A stretch of 64,000 nucleotides of DNA, taken from assembly GCF_009827535.1 (NCBI RefSeq), contig NZ_WTYN01000001.1:62001-126000 (forward strand), in the 5' to 3' direction. The position numbers and the translations under genes were made by a program. Positions within the stretch are counted from its first letter, which is position 1, and each line of letters starts with the position of its first letter. Of the stretch, positions 44,021 through 52,307 are shown piece by piece. Source of the stretch: Qipengyuania oceanensis. Its GTDB lineage: Bacteria > Pseudomonadota > Alphaproteobacteria > Sphingomonadales > Sphingomonadaceae. The notes under the pieces are model-generated. The model saw only the letters and a program-made list of their open reading frames with translations. It was not told the DNA's origin and made no database searches.

Positions 44021-45496
44021 ATGAAGGGTCTCAAAAAACTAGCTCTCGCCTCGACGGCTGCCTTGCCGATGGTGCTTGGCGCCTGCGCGTCGACCGGCAG
44101 CATTCCCAGCGCATCGGCACCGATCACCCAGACCGAGGCACAGCAGGGCGCAGAGGCGCACCCGCAGCTGTTGCAGGAATTCGGCGGGGCGATGACCGGC
44201 AGCACCGCGCAATATGTCGAGAGCGTGGGCAAGGGCATCGCAGTCCAGTCCGGGCTCGGAAACGCGCGTGACAGCTTCACCGTCTCGCTGCTCAACTCAT
44301 CGGTCAACAACGCCTTCGCGATCCCCGGCGGCTACGTCTACACGACCCGCCAGCTGGTCGGCCTGATGAACAACGAGGCTGAGCTTGCCGGCGTGCTCGG
44401 CCATGAAGTCGCGCACGTCGCGGCGCGCCATTCCCAGCGGCGCCAGGCAAAGGCGCAGCAGAATTCCATCCTCGGCGCGGTTGGAGCGATCCTTTCCGGC
44501 GTCCTGCTCGGCAACAGCGGCATCGGCCAGCAATTGGGCCAGACTTTCCTGCAAGGGACGCAGCTCCTGACGCTCAAGTTCTCGCGCAGCCAGGAACTCG
44601 AGGCCGATACGCTCGGCATCCAGTATCTCAACAAGGCGGGTTACGATCCGCGCGCTATGGCGACCGTTCTGCAGAGTCTCGCGGCGCAGAACTCGCTCGA
44701 TGCCTCCATCCAGGGCCGCAATGCCACGATCCCCGAATGGGCATCGACTCACCCCGACCCCGCCGGCCGCGTGCGCGAGGCGCTGCAGAAGGCGCAGGCC
44801 GTCGGCACGGGAGGTGTCACGAATCGCGACACGTTCCTCACGCGGATCGATGGACTGATGTATGGCGACGATCCCAAGCAGGGCGTCATCGAAGGTCAGA
44901 GGTTCATCCACCCCGATCTGGGCTTCTCGTTCAGCGCGCCGAACGGTTTCTACATGATCAACGGCACCACTGCCGTGTCGATCAACGGCCAGAGCGGCCA
45001 GGCGCAGCTGAGCCTTGCCCCCTACAACGGCAACATGGACAGCTACATCCGCAGCGTGTTCCAGAAGCTGGGCGGGCAGAATACCCAGCTTGCGCCGCAA
45101 ACGATCGAACGGACGACCGTCAACGGACTGCCGGCTGCCTATGGTTCGGCACGCGTCAACAACGGTAACAGCCAGGTCGACGTAACGGTCTTCGCTTACG
45201 AGTTCGCGAACAACCGCGCGTATCACTTCGTGGCGATCACCCCGGCCGGCCAGGCGGGGACGTTCAACTCGATGTACCAGTCGATGCGCCGGATTTCTTC
45301 GAGCGAAGCGGCTAGCGTCGTTCCGCGCCGGATCGACGTGGTGACGGTCGGCAGCAGCGATACGGTAAGCTCGCTGGCACGTCGCATGGCCTATACCAAT
45401 GCGCAGGAACAGCGTTTCCGCGTACTCAACGGCTTGTCGTCGAGCGACCGGGTTACGCCGGGCCAGAAGGTCAAGATCGTCGTCCGCTCGCGCTGA
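44021..45496 (+). CDS. M48 family metalloprotease with LysM-like C-terminal domain, lipoprotein
   Basis: A 491-residue exported protease. The signal sequence ends in LGAC (Cys22), suggesting a lipoprotein. The zinc motif HEVAH lies near residues 128-132 with a third ligand Glu in SRSQELEADTLG, as in BepA/LoiP-type outer-membrane quality-control proteases. The C-terminal 50 residues (VVTVGSSDTVSSLARRM to VTPGQKVKIV) resemble a LysM peptidoglycan-binding unit. The ATG at 44021 has GGAGAA just upstream; the open frame extends far back through accA in another phase and is not coding there. A strong terminator follows. Confidence 0.92.
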   Translation: MKGLKKLALASTAALPMVLGACASTGSIPSASAPITQTEAQQGAEAHPQLLQEFGGAMTGSTAQYVESVGKGIAVQSGLGNARDSFTVSLLNSSVNNAFAIPGGYVYTTRQLVGLMNNEAELAGVLGHEVAHVAARHSQRRQAKAQQNSILGAVGAILSGVLLGNSGIGQQLGQTFLQGTQLLTLKFSRSQELEADTLGIQYLNKAGYDPRAMATVLQSLAAQNSLDASIQGRNATIPEWASTHPDPAGRVREALQKAQAVGTGGVTNRDTFLTRIDGLMYGDDPKQGVIEGQRFIHPDLGFSFSAPNGFYMINGTTAVSINGQSGQAQLSLAPYNGNMDSYIRSVFQKLGGQNTQLAPQTIERTTVNGLPAAYGSARVNNGNSQVDVTVFAYEFANNRAYHFVAITPAGQAGTFNSMYQSMRRISSSEAASVVPRRIDVVTVGSSDTVSSLARRMAYTNAQEQRFRVLNGLSSSDRVTPGQKVKIVVRSR

Positions 45497-45518
45497 GGCG
45501 GCCCGGACGACCGGCAAA

Positions 45519-45557
45519 GAAAAAGGGCGGCTGGGTTTCCCCGGCCGCCCTTTTCTT
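45519..45557. terminator. bidirectional rho-independent terminator
   Basis: A 9-bp stem AAGGGCGGC/GCCGCCCTT with A-rich sequence before and TTTTCTTG after, between the convergent M48 protease and Flp pilin genes. It can serve both strands. Confidence 0.88.
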
Positions 45558-45585
45558 GTGCCAGCTTAGTGACTGAGCGTTAGGC

Positions 45586-45771
45586 TTATGCCGGCGCCTT
45601 GTCGTTGCCTTCAGCCATCTTCGACTGGACGGTGTTGAACGTGGTGTTCAGTTCCGAACCCAGGCTCTGCATCGCGGTGATCGCAGCAACGGCGATCAGG
45701 GCGGCGATGAGGCCGTATTCGATGGCGGTGGCGCCCTGCTCGTCGCGGAGCAGCTTGTTGATGAACTTCAT
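45586..45771 (-). CDS. Flp family type IVb pilin
   Basis: A 61-residue pilin precursor with a short leader, the prepilin-peptidase site G/ATAIEYGLIAALIAVAAI (cleavage after Gly, Glu at +5, Tyr at +6) and the short C-terminal tail of Flp pilins. Such subunits form the Tad/Flp pilus used in surface attachment. No cpa/tad assembly genes are in the window. Its neighbour upstream on the same strand is another Flp pilin. Confidence 0.92.
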   Translation of the reverse strand: MKFINKLLRDEQGATAIEYGLIAALIAVAAITAMQSLGSELNTTFNTVQSKMAEGNDKAPA

Positions 45772-45885
45772 TGTGTGTCTCCTGGTTCAGTCTTCGGTAC
45801 CCGACCCTGTTCGGACTGGCCGTCCAAGGCATTTGCGGAATTAGGAGCAACCGATTGATAAATTCCTAACGCCGCACTTCTCATC

Positions 45886-46083
45886 TCAGCCTTCGCGAGC
45901 CTTGGCGGACGAATCCGACACCTGGCTGTTCACGTCGTTCCAGGTGCTGGTGACTTCGGTGCCGACACTCTCGACAGCCCCCACCATGGCCAGGAACATC
46001 AAGGCCAAGATCAGCCCGTACTCGACGGCGGTAGCCCCCGAGATGTCGTCGCGAAGAGCCTTCAAGGATTTGAACGGATTCAT
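45886..46083 (-). CDS. Flp family type IVb pilin
   Basis: A 65-residue pilin precursor starting at the ATG at 46083 (MNPFKSLKALRDDISG), processing site G/ATAVEYGLILALMFLAMV, and a polar C-terminus. It differs enough from the neighbouring Flp pilin (45586-45771) to be a distinct subunit rather than a recent copy. The two are separated by 114 bp. The longer frame to 46353 overlaps mutT and is spurious. Confidence 0.9.
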   Translation of the reverse strand: MNPFKSLKALRDDISGATAVEYGLILALMFLAMVGAVESVGTEVTSTWNDVNSQVSDSSAKAREG

Positions 46084-46162
46084 CGAAACACCTGTCGAAA
46101 CGGTCTGATGCTTCGCTTTTTCCGTATAACCTCTTAAGAATTTCTTATCGGGAGCCGCACGA

Positions 46163-46597
46163 TTGAAAAATATTCCGACAGCGATGGTGGTCGTGGCAGG
46201 CGCTTTGCGTGGCGCGGACGGACGCTGGCTCATGCATCGCCGCCCGTTCGACAAGCACCACGGCGGCTTGTGGGAATTCCCGGGCGGCAAGGTCGAGGAA
46301 GGCGAAAGCCGCCCGGCTGCGCTGGTGCGCGAAATGCAGGAGGAACTCGGCATCGAGGTCGATCAGGGTGCACTTGTCGAGGTCGCCAGCGCGGCGACCG
46401 ACGGCGGCGATGGCTCGCCTGCCATTGTCATTTATCTTTACACTGTCGGCCGCTGGATCGGCCAGCCTGCCGCGCTCGAAGGGCAGGCGATCGGATGGTT
46501 CGATTTTGCCGAGATCGCTGCGCTCGAAAAGCCACCGCTCGATGTCGAGCTTTCGGCGGCACTTTTTGCCGCCAACGGCGCCGATCGGATCAAATAG
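46163..46597 (+). CDS. mutT: MutT-type (deoxy)nucleoside triphosphate pyrophosphohydrolase (Nudix)
   Basis: A 144-residue Nudix hydrolase expected to remove 8-oxo-dGTP from the nucleotide pool. The Nudix box is complete: GGKVEEGESRPAALVREMQE then ELG, preceded by HHGGLWEFP. The start is a TTG at 46163 with GGGAG eight bases upstream, giving the N-terminus (M)KNIPTAMVVVAGAL. Divergent from the Flp pilin gene. Confidence 0.88.
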   Translation: MKNIPTAMVVVAGALRGADGRWLMHRRPFDKHHGGLWEFPGGKVEEGESRPAALVREMQEELGIEVDQGALVEVASAATDGGDGSPAIVIYLYTVGRWIGQPAALEGQAIGWFDFAEIAALEKPPLDVELSAALFAANGADRIK

Positions 46598-46654
46598 GAC
46601 CGCATTGGGGATTGCATTGCCGGTGAGGCCTGACTATGTGCCGCCCTCCAACGC

Positions 46655-46731
46655 GCGCCAGTAGCTCAGCTGGATAGAGTACCTGACTACGAATCAGGCG
46701 GCCGGAGGTTCGAATCCTTCCTGGCGCGCCA
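46655..46731 (+). tRNA. tRNA-Arg (anticodon ACG)
   Basis: A 77-base cloverleaf with encoded CCA. Acceptor stem GCGCCAG/CTGGCGC, anticodon stem CCTGA/TCAGG with loop CTACGAA placing ACG at 34-36, and T-arm GGTTCGAATCC. ACG is expected to be edited to ICG to read CGU/CGC/CGA. Confidence 0.96.
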
Positions 46732-46735
46732 TAAA

Positions 46736-46770
46736 AAGCCCATGACCCCCACCGGGTCGTGGGCTTTTTT
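46736..46770. terminator. bidirectional terminator after tRNA-Arg
   Basis: A long stem AGCCCATGACCC/GGGTCGTGGGCT with one G-T pair, followed by TTTTTT on the plus strand and preceded by AAAAA. It terminates the tRNA and probably also the convergent zincin gene. Confidence 0.9.
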
Positions 46771-46787
46771 GGTTCCGGCGATGCCTC

Positions 46788-47189
46788 TCAGTCCGCCTCG
46801 TCCTCGAGCGCGTGCATGTCGTCGTCGCTGAAACCGAAATGATGGCCCGCTTCGTGCACGACGACGTGCGTTACGAGGTCGGCAAGGTCCACGCCGGTTT
46901 CCTCCCACTCGGCGATCAGCGGCATGCGGAACAGCCAGATTCGCGGCGGCATCTCGGACGGATCCCACTGGGACTGTTCGGGCAGGGGCACGCCTTCGTA
47001 CAGGCCCGAGAGCTCCCACTTGTCGTCGAGGTCGACCGCAGCCAGCTGTTCGGGGGTGGCGAAATCGACCACGCGCAGTGCGACATCGACGAGCTGTTCG
47101 CGGAACTTAGCCGGCAGCCGGCGCAGCGCCGCGTCGGCCAGGCGTTCGAAGGTCGCGATGTCGGGATCGCCCGCACGTTCGTAGGACAT
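46788..47189 (-). CDS. metallopeptidase family protein (zincin-like, MMP family)
   Basis: A 133-residue soluble protein of the small bacterial zincin family. The zinc motif HEAGHHFGFSDDDMHALE is at the C-terminus, and the preceding PRIWLFRMPLIAEW is characteristic. Biochemical role is unknown in most relatives. It is divergent from the hemerythrin gene and ends beside the tRNA-Arg terminator. Confidence 0.9.
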   Translation of the reverse strand: MSYERAGDPDIATFERLADAALRRLPAKFREQLVDVALRVVDFATPEQLAAVDLDDKWELSGLYEGVPLPEQSQWDPSEMPPRIWLFRMPLIAEWEETGVDLADLVTHVVVHEAGHHFGFSDDDMHALEDEAD

Positions 47190-47233
47190 GTGCTGCGATA
47201 TGGGTCGTGGTTCGGCTAAAACCAGTGCACCGA

Positions 47234-47259
47234 GGAACCGTAGCGCACCTTCGCCTGTT
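47234..47259 (+). promoter_or_regulatory. candidate EcfG (general stress sigma factor) promoter
   Basis: GGAAC (47234-47238), 17-base spacer, then TGTT (47256-47259). This is close to the alphaproteobacterial general-stress consensus GGAAC-N16/17-CGTT. It lies 30 bases before the hemerythrin start. Prediction from sequence match only. Confidence 0.45.
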
Positions 47260-47289
47260 GCTAGGGCAAATCAATCCCGGAGACTGTCA

Positions 47290-47781
47290 ATGGCTGCCAA
47301 TCAGGAAATTTTCGCTCGTTTGAAGGAAGACCACGATCGGCACCGCGACCTGCTGGATCGGCTGCTGCAGACCAGCGGGGATTCGCCCGAGCGCCAGGAG
47401 CTGTTCGAGGAGCTCACGAAGGAGCTTAAGGGCCACGCATCTGCCGAGGAGCAGGCGCTCTATTCGACCATGCTCCGCAAGCCCCCGACCACCGACGACA
47501 CGCGGCATTCGGTGGCCGAGCACCACGAGATCGAAGAAGCGCTCAACGACCTTGCCGCGACCGACATGAGCGAGGGCGGCTGGCTGACGAAATTCAAGAC
47601 ATTCGATCACGATTACCGGCACCACATCGACGAAGAGGAGAAGGAACACTTCCCCGAATTCGCCGAATATCTGACGAAAGAAGACGAGCAGCACATGAAA
47701 GAGGTGTTCGAACGTCGGAAGAAACAGGAAAAGGCAGAAGCCGAGGTCACGCCCGAGAAGAAAGAGGACGCGAAGGAGTAG
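47290..47781 (+). CDS. hemerythrin domain-containing protein
   Basis: A 163-residue cytosolic protein with the four-helix hemerythrin/HHE pattern: DHDRHRDLLD, LKGHASAEEQALY, AEHHEIEEAL and DHDYRHHIDEEEKEHFPEF, supplying His and Glu ligands for a di-iron centre. A charged Lys/Glu tail follows. Such proteins bind oxygen or NO or store iron under stress. The ATG at 47290 has GGAG upstream. It heads a unit with the phospholipase D-like gene 4 bases on. Confidence 0.88.
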   Translation: MAANQEIFARLKEDHDRHRDLLDRLLQTSGDSPERQELFEELTKELKGHASAEEQALYSTMLRKPPTTDDTRHSVAEHHEIEEALNDLAATDMSEGGWLTKFKTFDHDYRHHIDEEEKEHFPEFAEYLTKEDEQHMKEVFERRKKQEKAEAEVTPEKKEDAKE

Positions 47782-47785
47782 GCCG

Positions 47786-49336
47786 TTGCAAATGGGGGGC
47801 AATGCTGACGAAACCCATCACAATCCCGAGTTCTCCGACGAGTCGGTCGAACCCGGTGTATGGCGATACGAGAAGGCGCGGCGCGCAAGCGTTATCGTCG
47901 ATGCGGAGGATTATTTCCGCCTGATGCGACAGGCGATGCTGAAAGCCCGTCGCCGGATCCTGCTCATCGGATGGGACTTCGATACCCGTATCCATCTGGA
48001 GATCGGGCGGCGTTGGTATCAGCGCTTCACATCCGACCAGGCACCGGCGAGGCTCGGAAGTTTCATCCTCTGGCTCACCAAACACAATCGCCAGCTGGAG
48101 GTGCGCGTCCTGCGCTGGGGCTACGGCGCGCTCAAGTTCTTCACCCGAGGGTCGATGACGATGGACCTGCTGCGCTGGTGGCCGCGCAAGCGCATCGACT
48201 TCGAATTCGACACTGCGCATCCGACCGGCGCGAGCCATCACCAGAAGATCGCAGTCATCGATGACGATTTTGCCGTGTGCGGCGGTATCGACATGACGAC
48301 CCACCGATGGGACACGCGCGAGCATCGCGAGGACGATGATCGGCGCAAACGGCCGCGCGGTTCCAAATATGGTCCCTGGCACGATGCCACCATGATGATC
48401 GAGGGCGAGGCGGCCACTGCGCTGCGCGAACTGGGCGAAAATCGCTGGGAGCGGGCGAACGGTCCGCCGCTCGACAAAGTCGAGCCGAGCGACGACAGCC
48501 CGTGGCCCGACGAACTCGAGGTGCACTTCGAGAACGTGGAGATCGGCATTGCGCGCACGCGCGGCGAGTTCGACGATACGACAGAGGTGATGGAAATCGC
48601 CCTCTTGTTCGAAAGGCAGATCGCGGGCGCCAAGAAATTCATCTACGCCGAAAGCCAGTACTTTGCGTCGCGGCGGATCGCCGAGGCCTTGTGCAAGCGG
48701 CTGTCGGAACCCGATCCGCCCGAAGTGCTGATCGTGCACCCTGCCAATGCCGATGGCTGGCTGGAGCAGCAGGCGATGGATCACGCGCGCGCGGAGCTGG
48801 TTCGCACCCTCGGGGAAGTCGATCCGGGCAATCGCTTCAACCTCTACGTGCCCTACACGGGCGAGACGCCGATCTATGTTCACGCCAAGATCCTGATCGT
48901 CGACGACGAGATTTTCCGGATCGGTTCGGCCAACATGAACAACCGGTCGCTTGGCCTCGACAGCGAATGCGACGTCTTCATCGACAGTACGCGAGCCGGG
49001 AACGGCCACGCGCAGCCGCAGATCGCCCGCCTCCGCTATTCACTGCTGGCGGAGCATTGCGGGATCGAGGAAGACGAGGTTCCCAATCTGATCGCCCGGC
49101 ACGGATCGATGGCGGCGATGATCGAGTCGCTGGGGCGCGAGCGCAACCGGACACTGCGGCGGTTCGACCTGCCCGAGCTCAACGAGGTGCAGGAAAAGCT
49201 CGCCACTTCCCAGTTGCTCGATCCCGAGAAGCCGGAAGAACTTTTCGAGCCATTCAGCAAGGGCGGCTTGTTTCAACGCAATTCGCGGCTACGGCACATC
49301 CGCAAGAAACTGATGAGACGGAAGGACCGCGAATGA
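47786..49336 (+). CDS. phospholipase D-like / cardiolipin synthase family protein
   Basis: A 516-residue PLD-superfamily enzyme with two HKD motifs: HHQKIAVIDDDFAVCGGID and VHAKILIVDDEIFRIGSAN. It has no N-terminal membrane segments, unlike ClsA, so a soluble or peripheral phosphatidyltransferase or phospholipase is more likely. I choose the TTG at 47786 because AGGAG lies 7 bases upstream; the ATG at 47792 is 13 bases away. The stop overlaps the folE start (ATGA). Confidence 0.87.
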   Translation: MQMGGNADETHHNPEFSDESVEPGVWRYEKARRASVIVDAEDYFRLMRQAMLKARRRILLIGWDFDTRIHLEIGRRWYQRFTSDQAPARLGSFILWLTKHNRQLEVRVLRWGYGALKFFTRGSMTMDLLRWWPRKRIDFEFDTAHPTGASHHQKIAVIDDDFAVCGGIDMTTHRWDTREHREDDDRRKRPRGSKYGPWHDATMMIEGEAATALRELGENRWERANGPPLDKVEPSDDSPWPDELEVHFENVEIGIARTRGEFDDTTEVMEIALLFERQIAGAKKFIYAESQYFASRRIAEALCKRLSEPDPPEVLIVHPANADGWLEQQAMDHARAELVRTLGEVDPGNRFNLYVPYTGETPIYVHAKILIVDDEIFRIGSANMNNRSLGLDSECDVFIDSTRAGNGHAQPQIARLRYSLLAEHCGIEEDEVPNLIARHGSMAAMIESLGRERNRTLRRFDLPELNEVQEKLATSQLLDPEKPEELFEPFSKGGLFQRNSRLRHIRKKLMRRKDRE

Positions 49337-49959
49337 GCAGCCTAGTTGGACCGGACGAAGACAGCCCGATCGATCGCAGCGGCGACCGCAAGCCTCCCGT
49401 GCCCGAAGACGTCCAGGACGCGATCCGCACGCTGATCCGGTGGACGGGCGACGACCCGACGCGTGAAGGCCTGATCGACACGCCGAAACGCGTAGCGCGC
49501 GCGTGGAAGGAATACTGTCTCGGTTACGAAGAAGATCCGTCCTATCACCTCAGCCGCGTGTTCGAGGAAGTCGGCGGGTACAACGAGATCGTCCTGCTCA
49601 AGGACATCCCGTTCCAGTCGCATTGCGAACATCACATGGCGCCGATCATCGGCAAGGCGGCGATCGCCTATCTTCCCAACGACCGAGTTGTCGGTATCTC
49701 GAAACTCGCCCGTGTTCTGCATGGCTTTGCGCGTCGGCTGCAGGTGCAGGAGAGGCTGACTGCCGAAGTGGCCGACTGCATCTGGGAGCACCTCAATCCC
49801 CAGGGCGTGGCCGTGGTCATCGAAGCGTCGCACAGCTGCATGACCGCGCGCGGAGTGCGGACGCCGGGCGTCGGCATGATTACCAGCCGGATGATGGGCA
49901 CTTTTCTGGAAGACCAGCGTAGCCGCAAGGAAGTGCTGAGCCTGATGGGCTACGGTTGA
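49333..49959 (+). CDS. folE: GTP cyclohydrolase I
   Basis: First enzyme of folate/pterin synthesis, converting GTP to dihydroneopterin triphosphate. The 208-residue protein has the zinc ligands Cys and His in FQSHCEHHMAPIIGKAAIAY, the later Cys in EASHSCMTARGV, and the family end RSRKEVLSLMGYG. The ATG at 49333 overlaps the PLD gene stop; the frame extends upstream in a non-coding phase. Coupling of folE to a PLD-like gene and a hemerythrin is unusual. Confidence 0.96.
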   Translation: MSSLVGPDEDSPIDRSGDRKPPVPEDVQDAIRTLIRWTGDDPTREGLIDTPKRVARAWKEYCLGYEEDPSYHLSRVFEEVGGYNEIVLLKDIPFQSHCEHHMAPIIGKAAIAYLPNDRVVGISKLARVLHGFARRLQVQERLTAEVADCIWEHLNPQGVAVVIEASHSCMTARGVRTPGVGMITSRMMGTFLEDQRSRKEVLSLMGYG

Positions 49960-50013
49960 GGCCGCGCCCGCTGGAAGGGTCAGGCGGGAGCGCCGCCAAG
50001 CACGCAGCGCGGA

Positions 50014-51417
50014 CTAGATCGTACCGGGCTCGACCGCTTCGATGCTTTCGGTCAGGCAATCCGAGGCGGGGCACAGAGCGCGCCAGCTGAGGCCGCTGTC
50101 CGCATAGTCGAGCGAGACCTTGCCGCCGAAAACGTGCTCCATGTTGCGCGTAATGAGCGTAGTGCCGAAGCCCGTCCGCGTGGGCGCAGTCACTGCCGGA
50201 CCTCCCGTTTCCGTCCAGGAGATATGAAGCATCTCCTCGCCGGCTTCGTCGGTAGTACGGGACCACTCCACCATGACCGAGCCGCTCTCGTCCGATAGCG
50301 CCCCGTACTTCTCGGCATTGGTGGCAAGCTCGTGGATGGCGAGACCGAGCGCTTCGGCTTGCGCCGCCTTGATCGTGAGATCGTCGCTGCCATCCAGCCG
50401 GACACGTTCGCGCGCCGCATCATCGATGTGCGCCAGCTGTGCCTCGACGATCGCATCGATCCGCGCACCCGACCAGTCGCCCCCGTCGAGCAGTTCCTGG
50501 TTCGATGCGAGGGCGGTGATCCTGCGATGAAGCGATTGCGCGAGTTCTTCGGCAGTGTCGGCGGACGAGCGATTGACCATCGCCTTCAATGTCGAGAGCA
50601 TGTTGCGCGAGCGGTGATTGACCTCGCGGATCAGGAGGGCGATCCGGTTCTTCGCCTCCAGCTCGTCGGTGATGTCGGTATTGGTCCCGCACCACAGGAT
50701 GACGTTTCCGTCCTCGTCCCGCAACGGGTTGGCCCGGCTCAGGAACCAGCGAAAGACCCCGTCCGCGCGCCTCAGCGGAAACAGGTCTTCCCACGGCTCG
50801 CCAGTGTCCCACGAATGTTGGATGCGTTCGACCACGCGATCGACGTGGTCGGGATGGTGGACCCGCCGCCAACCCCAGCCTTCCATGTCCTCGAGCTTGA
50901 AGCCGGTGTATTCGAACCACCGCTGGTTGTACCAGTAAATCCAGCCCTGGCTGTCTGCCAGCCATGCGAGCTGCGGGATATTGTTCGCAAGCGCGGTGAA
51001 CTGGTCGCTGCGCTCACGAAGCCCGAGTACCAGCTTGGCCTGTTCGCGGGAATCATGCGCGATCTTGGAAATCGCCACCACGGTTCCATCGCTGCCGCGA
51101 ATCGGAGAAACCGTCAGCGATACCGAGATGGTCTCGCCGTTTTTGGTCCGGCGCTCGGTCAGCATCCGCGAAACATTCTCTCCGCGCGCAACTGCTGACA
51201 GGATTGCAGCCTCCTGCTCGTGCAGGGCGGGCGGCACGATCAGGTCGATCGGTTTGCCGATTATTTCTTCGGGCCTCCAGCCGTAGAGCCGGGTTGCCGC
51301 GTTGTTCCAGGTCTGCACGATCCCGTCGAGCGAGGTGGACAGGATTGCATCCGAAGAATGGTCCACGATGGCAGCCAGGCGCGCCAGTTCCAGCTCGTCG
51401 GGGGGCTCAACCGCCAT
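50014..51417 (-). CDS. PAS-domain sensor histidine kinase, HWE family
   Basis: A 467-residue cytosolic sensor with two PAS domains (about 10-130 and 135-260; the second is of the PAS_3 type with NQRWFEYTG and WGWRRVHHPDH) and an HWE kinase core. The phosphoacceptor His is in REVNHRSRNML, the N box in LAIHELATNAEKYGAL, and the WTE signature in ISWTETGG. HWE kinases in this class often feed the general stress response or blue-light signalling; no LOV Cys motif is seen. It converges with folE. Confidence 0.92.
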   Translation of the reverse strand: MAVEPPDELELARLAAIVDHSSDAILSTSLDGIVQTWNNAATRLYGWRPEEIIGKPIDLIVPPALHEQEAAILSAVARGENVSRMLTERRTKNGETISVSLTVSPIRGSDGTVVAISKIAHDSREQAKLVLGLRERSDQFTALANNIPQLAWLADSQGWIYWYNQRWFEYTGFKLEDMEGWGWRRVHHPDHVDRVVERIQHSWDTGEPWEDLFPLRRADGVFRWFLSRANPLRDEDGNVILWCGTNTDITDELEAKNRIALLIREVNHRSRNMLSTLKAMVNRSSADTAEELAQSLHRRITALASNQELLDGGDWSGARIDAIVEAQLAHIDDAARERVRLDGSDDLTIKAAQAEALGLAIHELATNAEKYGALSDESGSVMVEWSRTTDEAGEEMLHISWTETGGPAVTAPTRTGFGTTLITRNMEHVFGGKVSLDYADSGLSWRALCPASDCLTESIEAVEPGTI

Positions 51418-51636
51418 GGTCGGTGATCACATTGCTCGGCATCAGCTACGCTTTGGCCAATTTGCAAGCAGTGTGCAATCGCAGCATGATTCGCTGGCTG
51501 GCGTAAACCCGCTCCCGCGCAACCAGCAGTCCCTCGACCCCGCCAGAATTAACTTCGTAAGGGCCTAACAGATAAAGATAAACGGTTACTTGTATAGTTT
51601 CGCTGTTTACCGTGCCCTGCGGCAACTATTAGTTCC

Positions 51637-52074
51637 ATGATGACGCACGCATTTCTCTCGCATCTCCGTCGTTTCGCACTGGACGAGCGAGGCGCATCCT
51701 CTTCCGAGTACGCCTTGATCCTGCTGGTTCTGGGCGTTGCCGTGGTTCTGGGTAACATGGCGATCGGCGCCGCGGTTCGCACGACGATGGATCACGAGCG
51801 GATGGCGATGAATCCCACCACCACGAGCGATGGCGGATCGACTTCCGGCAGCGGAGGTGGTTCCGGCAATGGCGGCGGTTCAGGAAATGGTGGCGGATCC
51901 GGCAACGGCGGCGGAACGAACCCGACACCGACGCCGACGCCGACGCCGACTTCAACTCCGACCCCTACGCCAACCCCGACCGCAACTTCTACGCCGCCCG
52001 GAAACGGCAACGGCAACGGCGGCGGCAACGGCAATGGTGGTGGCAACTGCAACGGCAAGAAGGCCAATTGCTGA
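51637..52074 (+). CDS. Flp-pilin-like protein with SGNGGG and Thr-Pro repeat tail
   Basis: A 145-residue protein. Residues 1-50 resemble an Flp prepilin: a basic leader, processing-like site G/ASSSEYALILLVLGVAVV with Glu at +5 and Tyr at +6, and one hydrophobic helix. The normal short tail is replaced by about 90 residues of low complexity: three SGNGGG units, a Thr-Pro tract and a Gly-Asn stretch ending GNCNGKKANC with two Cys. Start is ATG 51637 or 51640, with no clear Shine-Dalgarno. Possibly a pilus-tip, adhesive or glycosylated pseudopilin; this is a guess. Confidence 0.72.
   Translation: MMTHAFLSHLRRFALDERGASSSEYALILLVLGVAVVLGNMAIGAAVRTTMDHERMAMNPTTTSDGGSTSGSGGGSGNGGGSGNGGGSGNGGGTNPTPTPTPTPTSTPTPTPTPTATSTPPGNGNGNGGGNGNGGGNCNGKKANC
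51862..51990 (+). repeat. in-gene tandem repeats (18-base SGNGGG units, then Thr-Pro dipeptide tract)
   Basis: Three 18-base units at 51862-51879, 51880-51897 and 51898-51915 encode SGNGGG with differing synonymous codons. They are followed by a run of Thr-Pro codons (ACG CCG type) to about 51990. Codon variation between units argues for selection on the peptide rather than very recent slippage. Confidence 0.8.
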
Positions 52075-52117
52075 CGGCGCAGTTACCCGCAGCCATTAGG
52101 CTCGGGGACGCGAAGGG

Positions 52118-52285
52118 TTACGCTTCGCCGCGCTCCATGTGGCGTTTGCTGACGACATAGGCATAGGCAAGTCCGGCGATCAGCAGGACTCCGCCGCCGC
52201 GAGCGACGAAGCTGAGCTCGAAAATGACCGCCAGCATGATCAGCAAGACGGTCGCCATCAGGATTGTCAGCGTGGTTCTCGACAT
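52118..52285 (-). CDS. small two-pass membrane protein
   Basis: A 55-residue protein starting at the ATG at 52285 with GGAG eight bases upstream. Two hydrophobic stretches (LTILMATVLLIMLAVIFEL and GVLLIAGLAYAYVV) separated by a short basic loop, then a charged tail. It lies 22 bases after the Flp pilin on the same strand, so the two are probably co-transcribed. No family recognised. Confidence 0.65.
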   Translation of the reverse strand: MSRTTLTILMATVLLIMLAVIFELSFVARGGGVLLIAGLAYAYVVSKRHMERGEA

Positions 52286-52307
52286 CTCAAAGGCTCCGGT
52301 TGCGGTT

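Noticed and set aside
51862-52060. CRISPR-like or satellite repeat array
   Set aside because: Units are multiples of three bases, in frame and without spacers. They are codons for peptide repeats.
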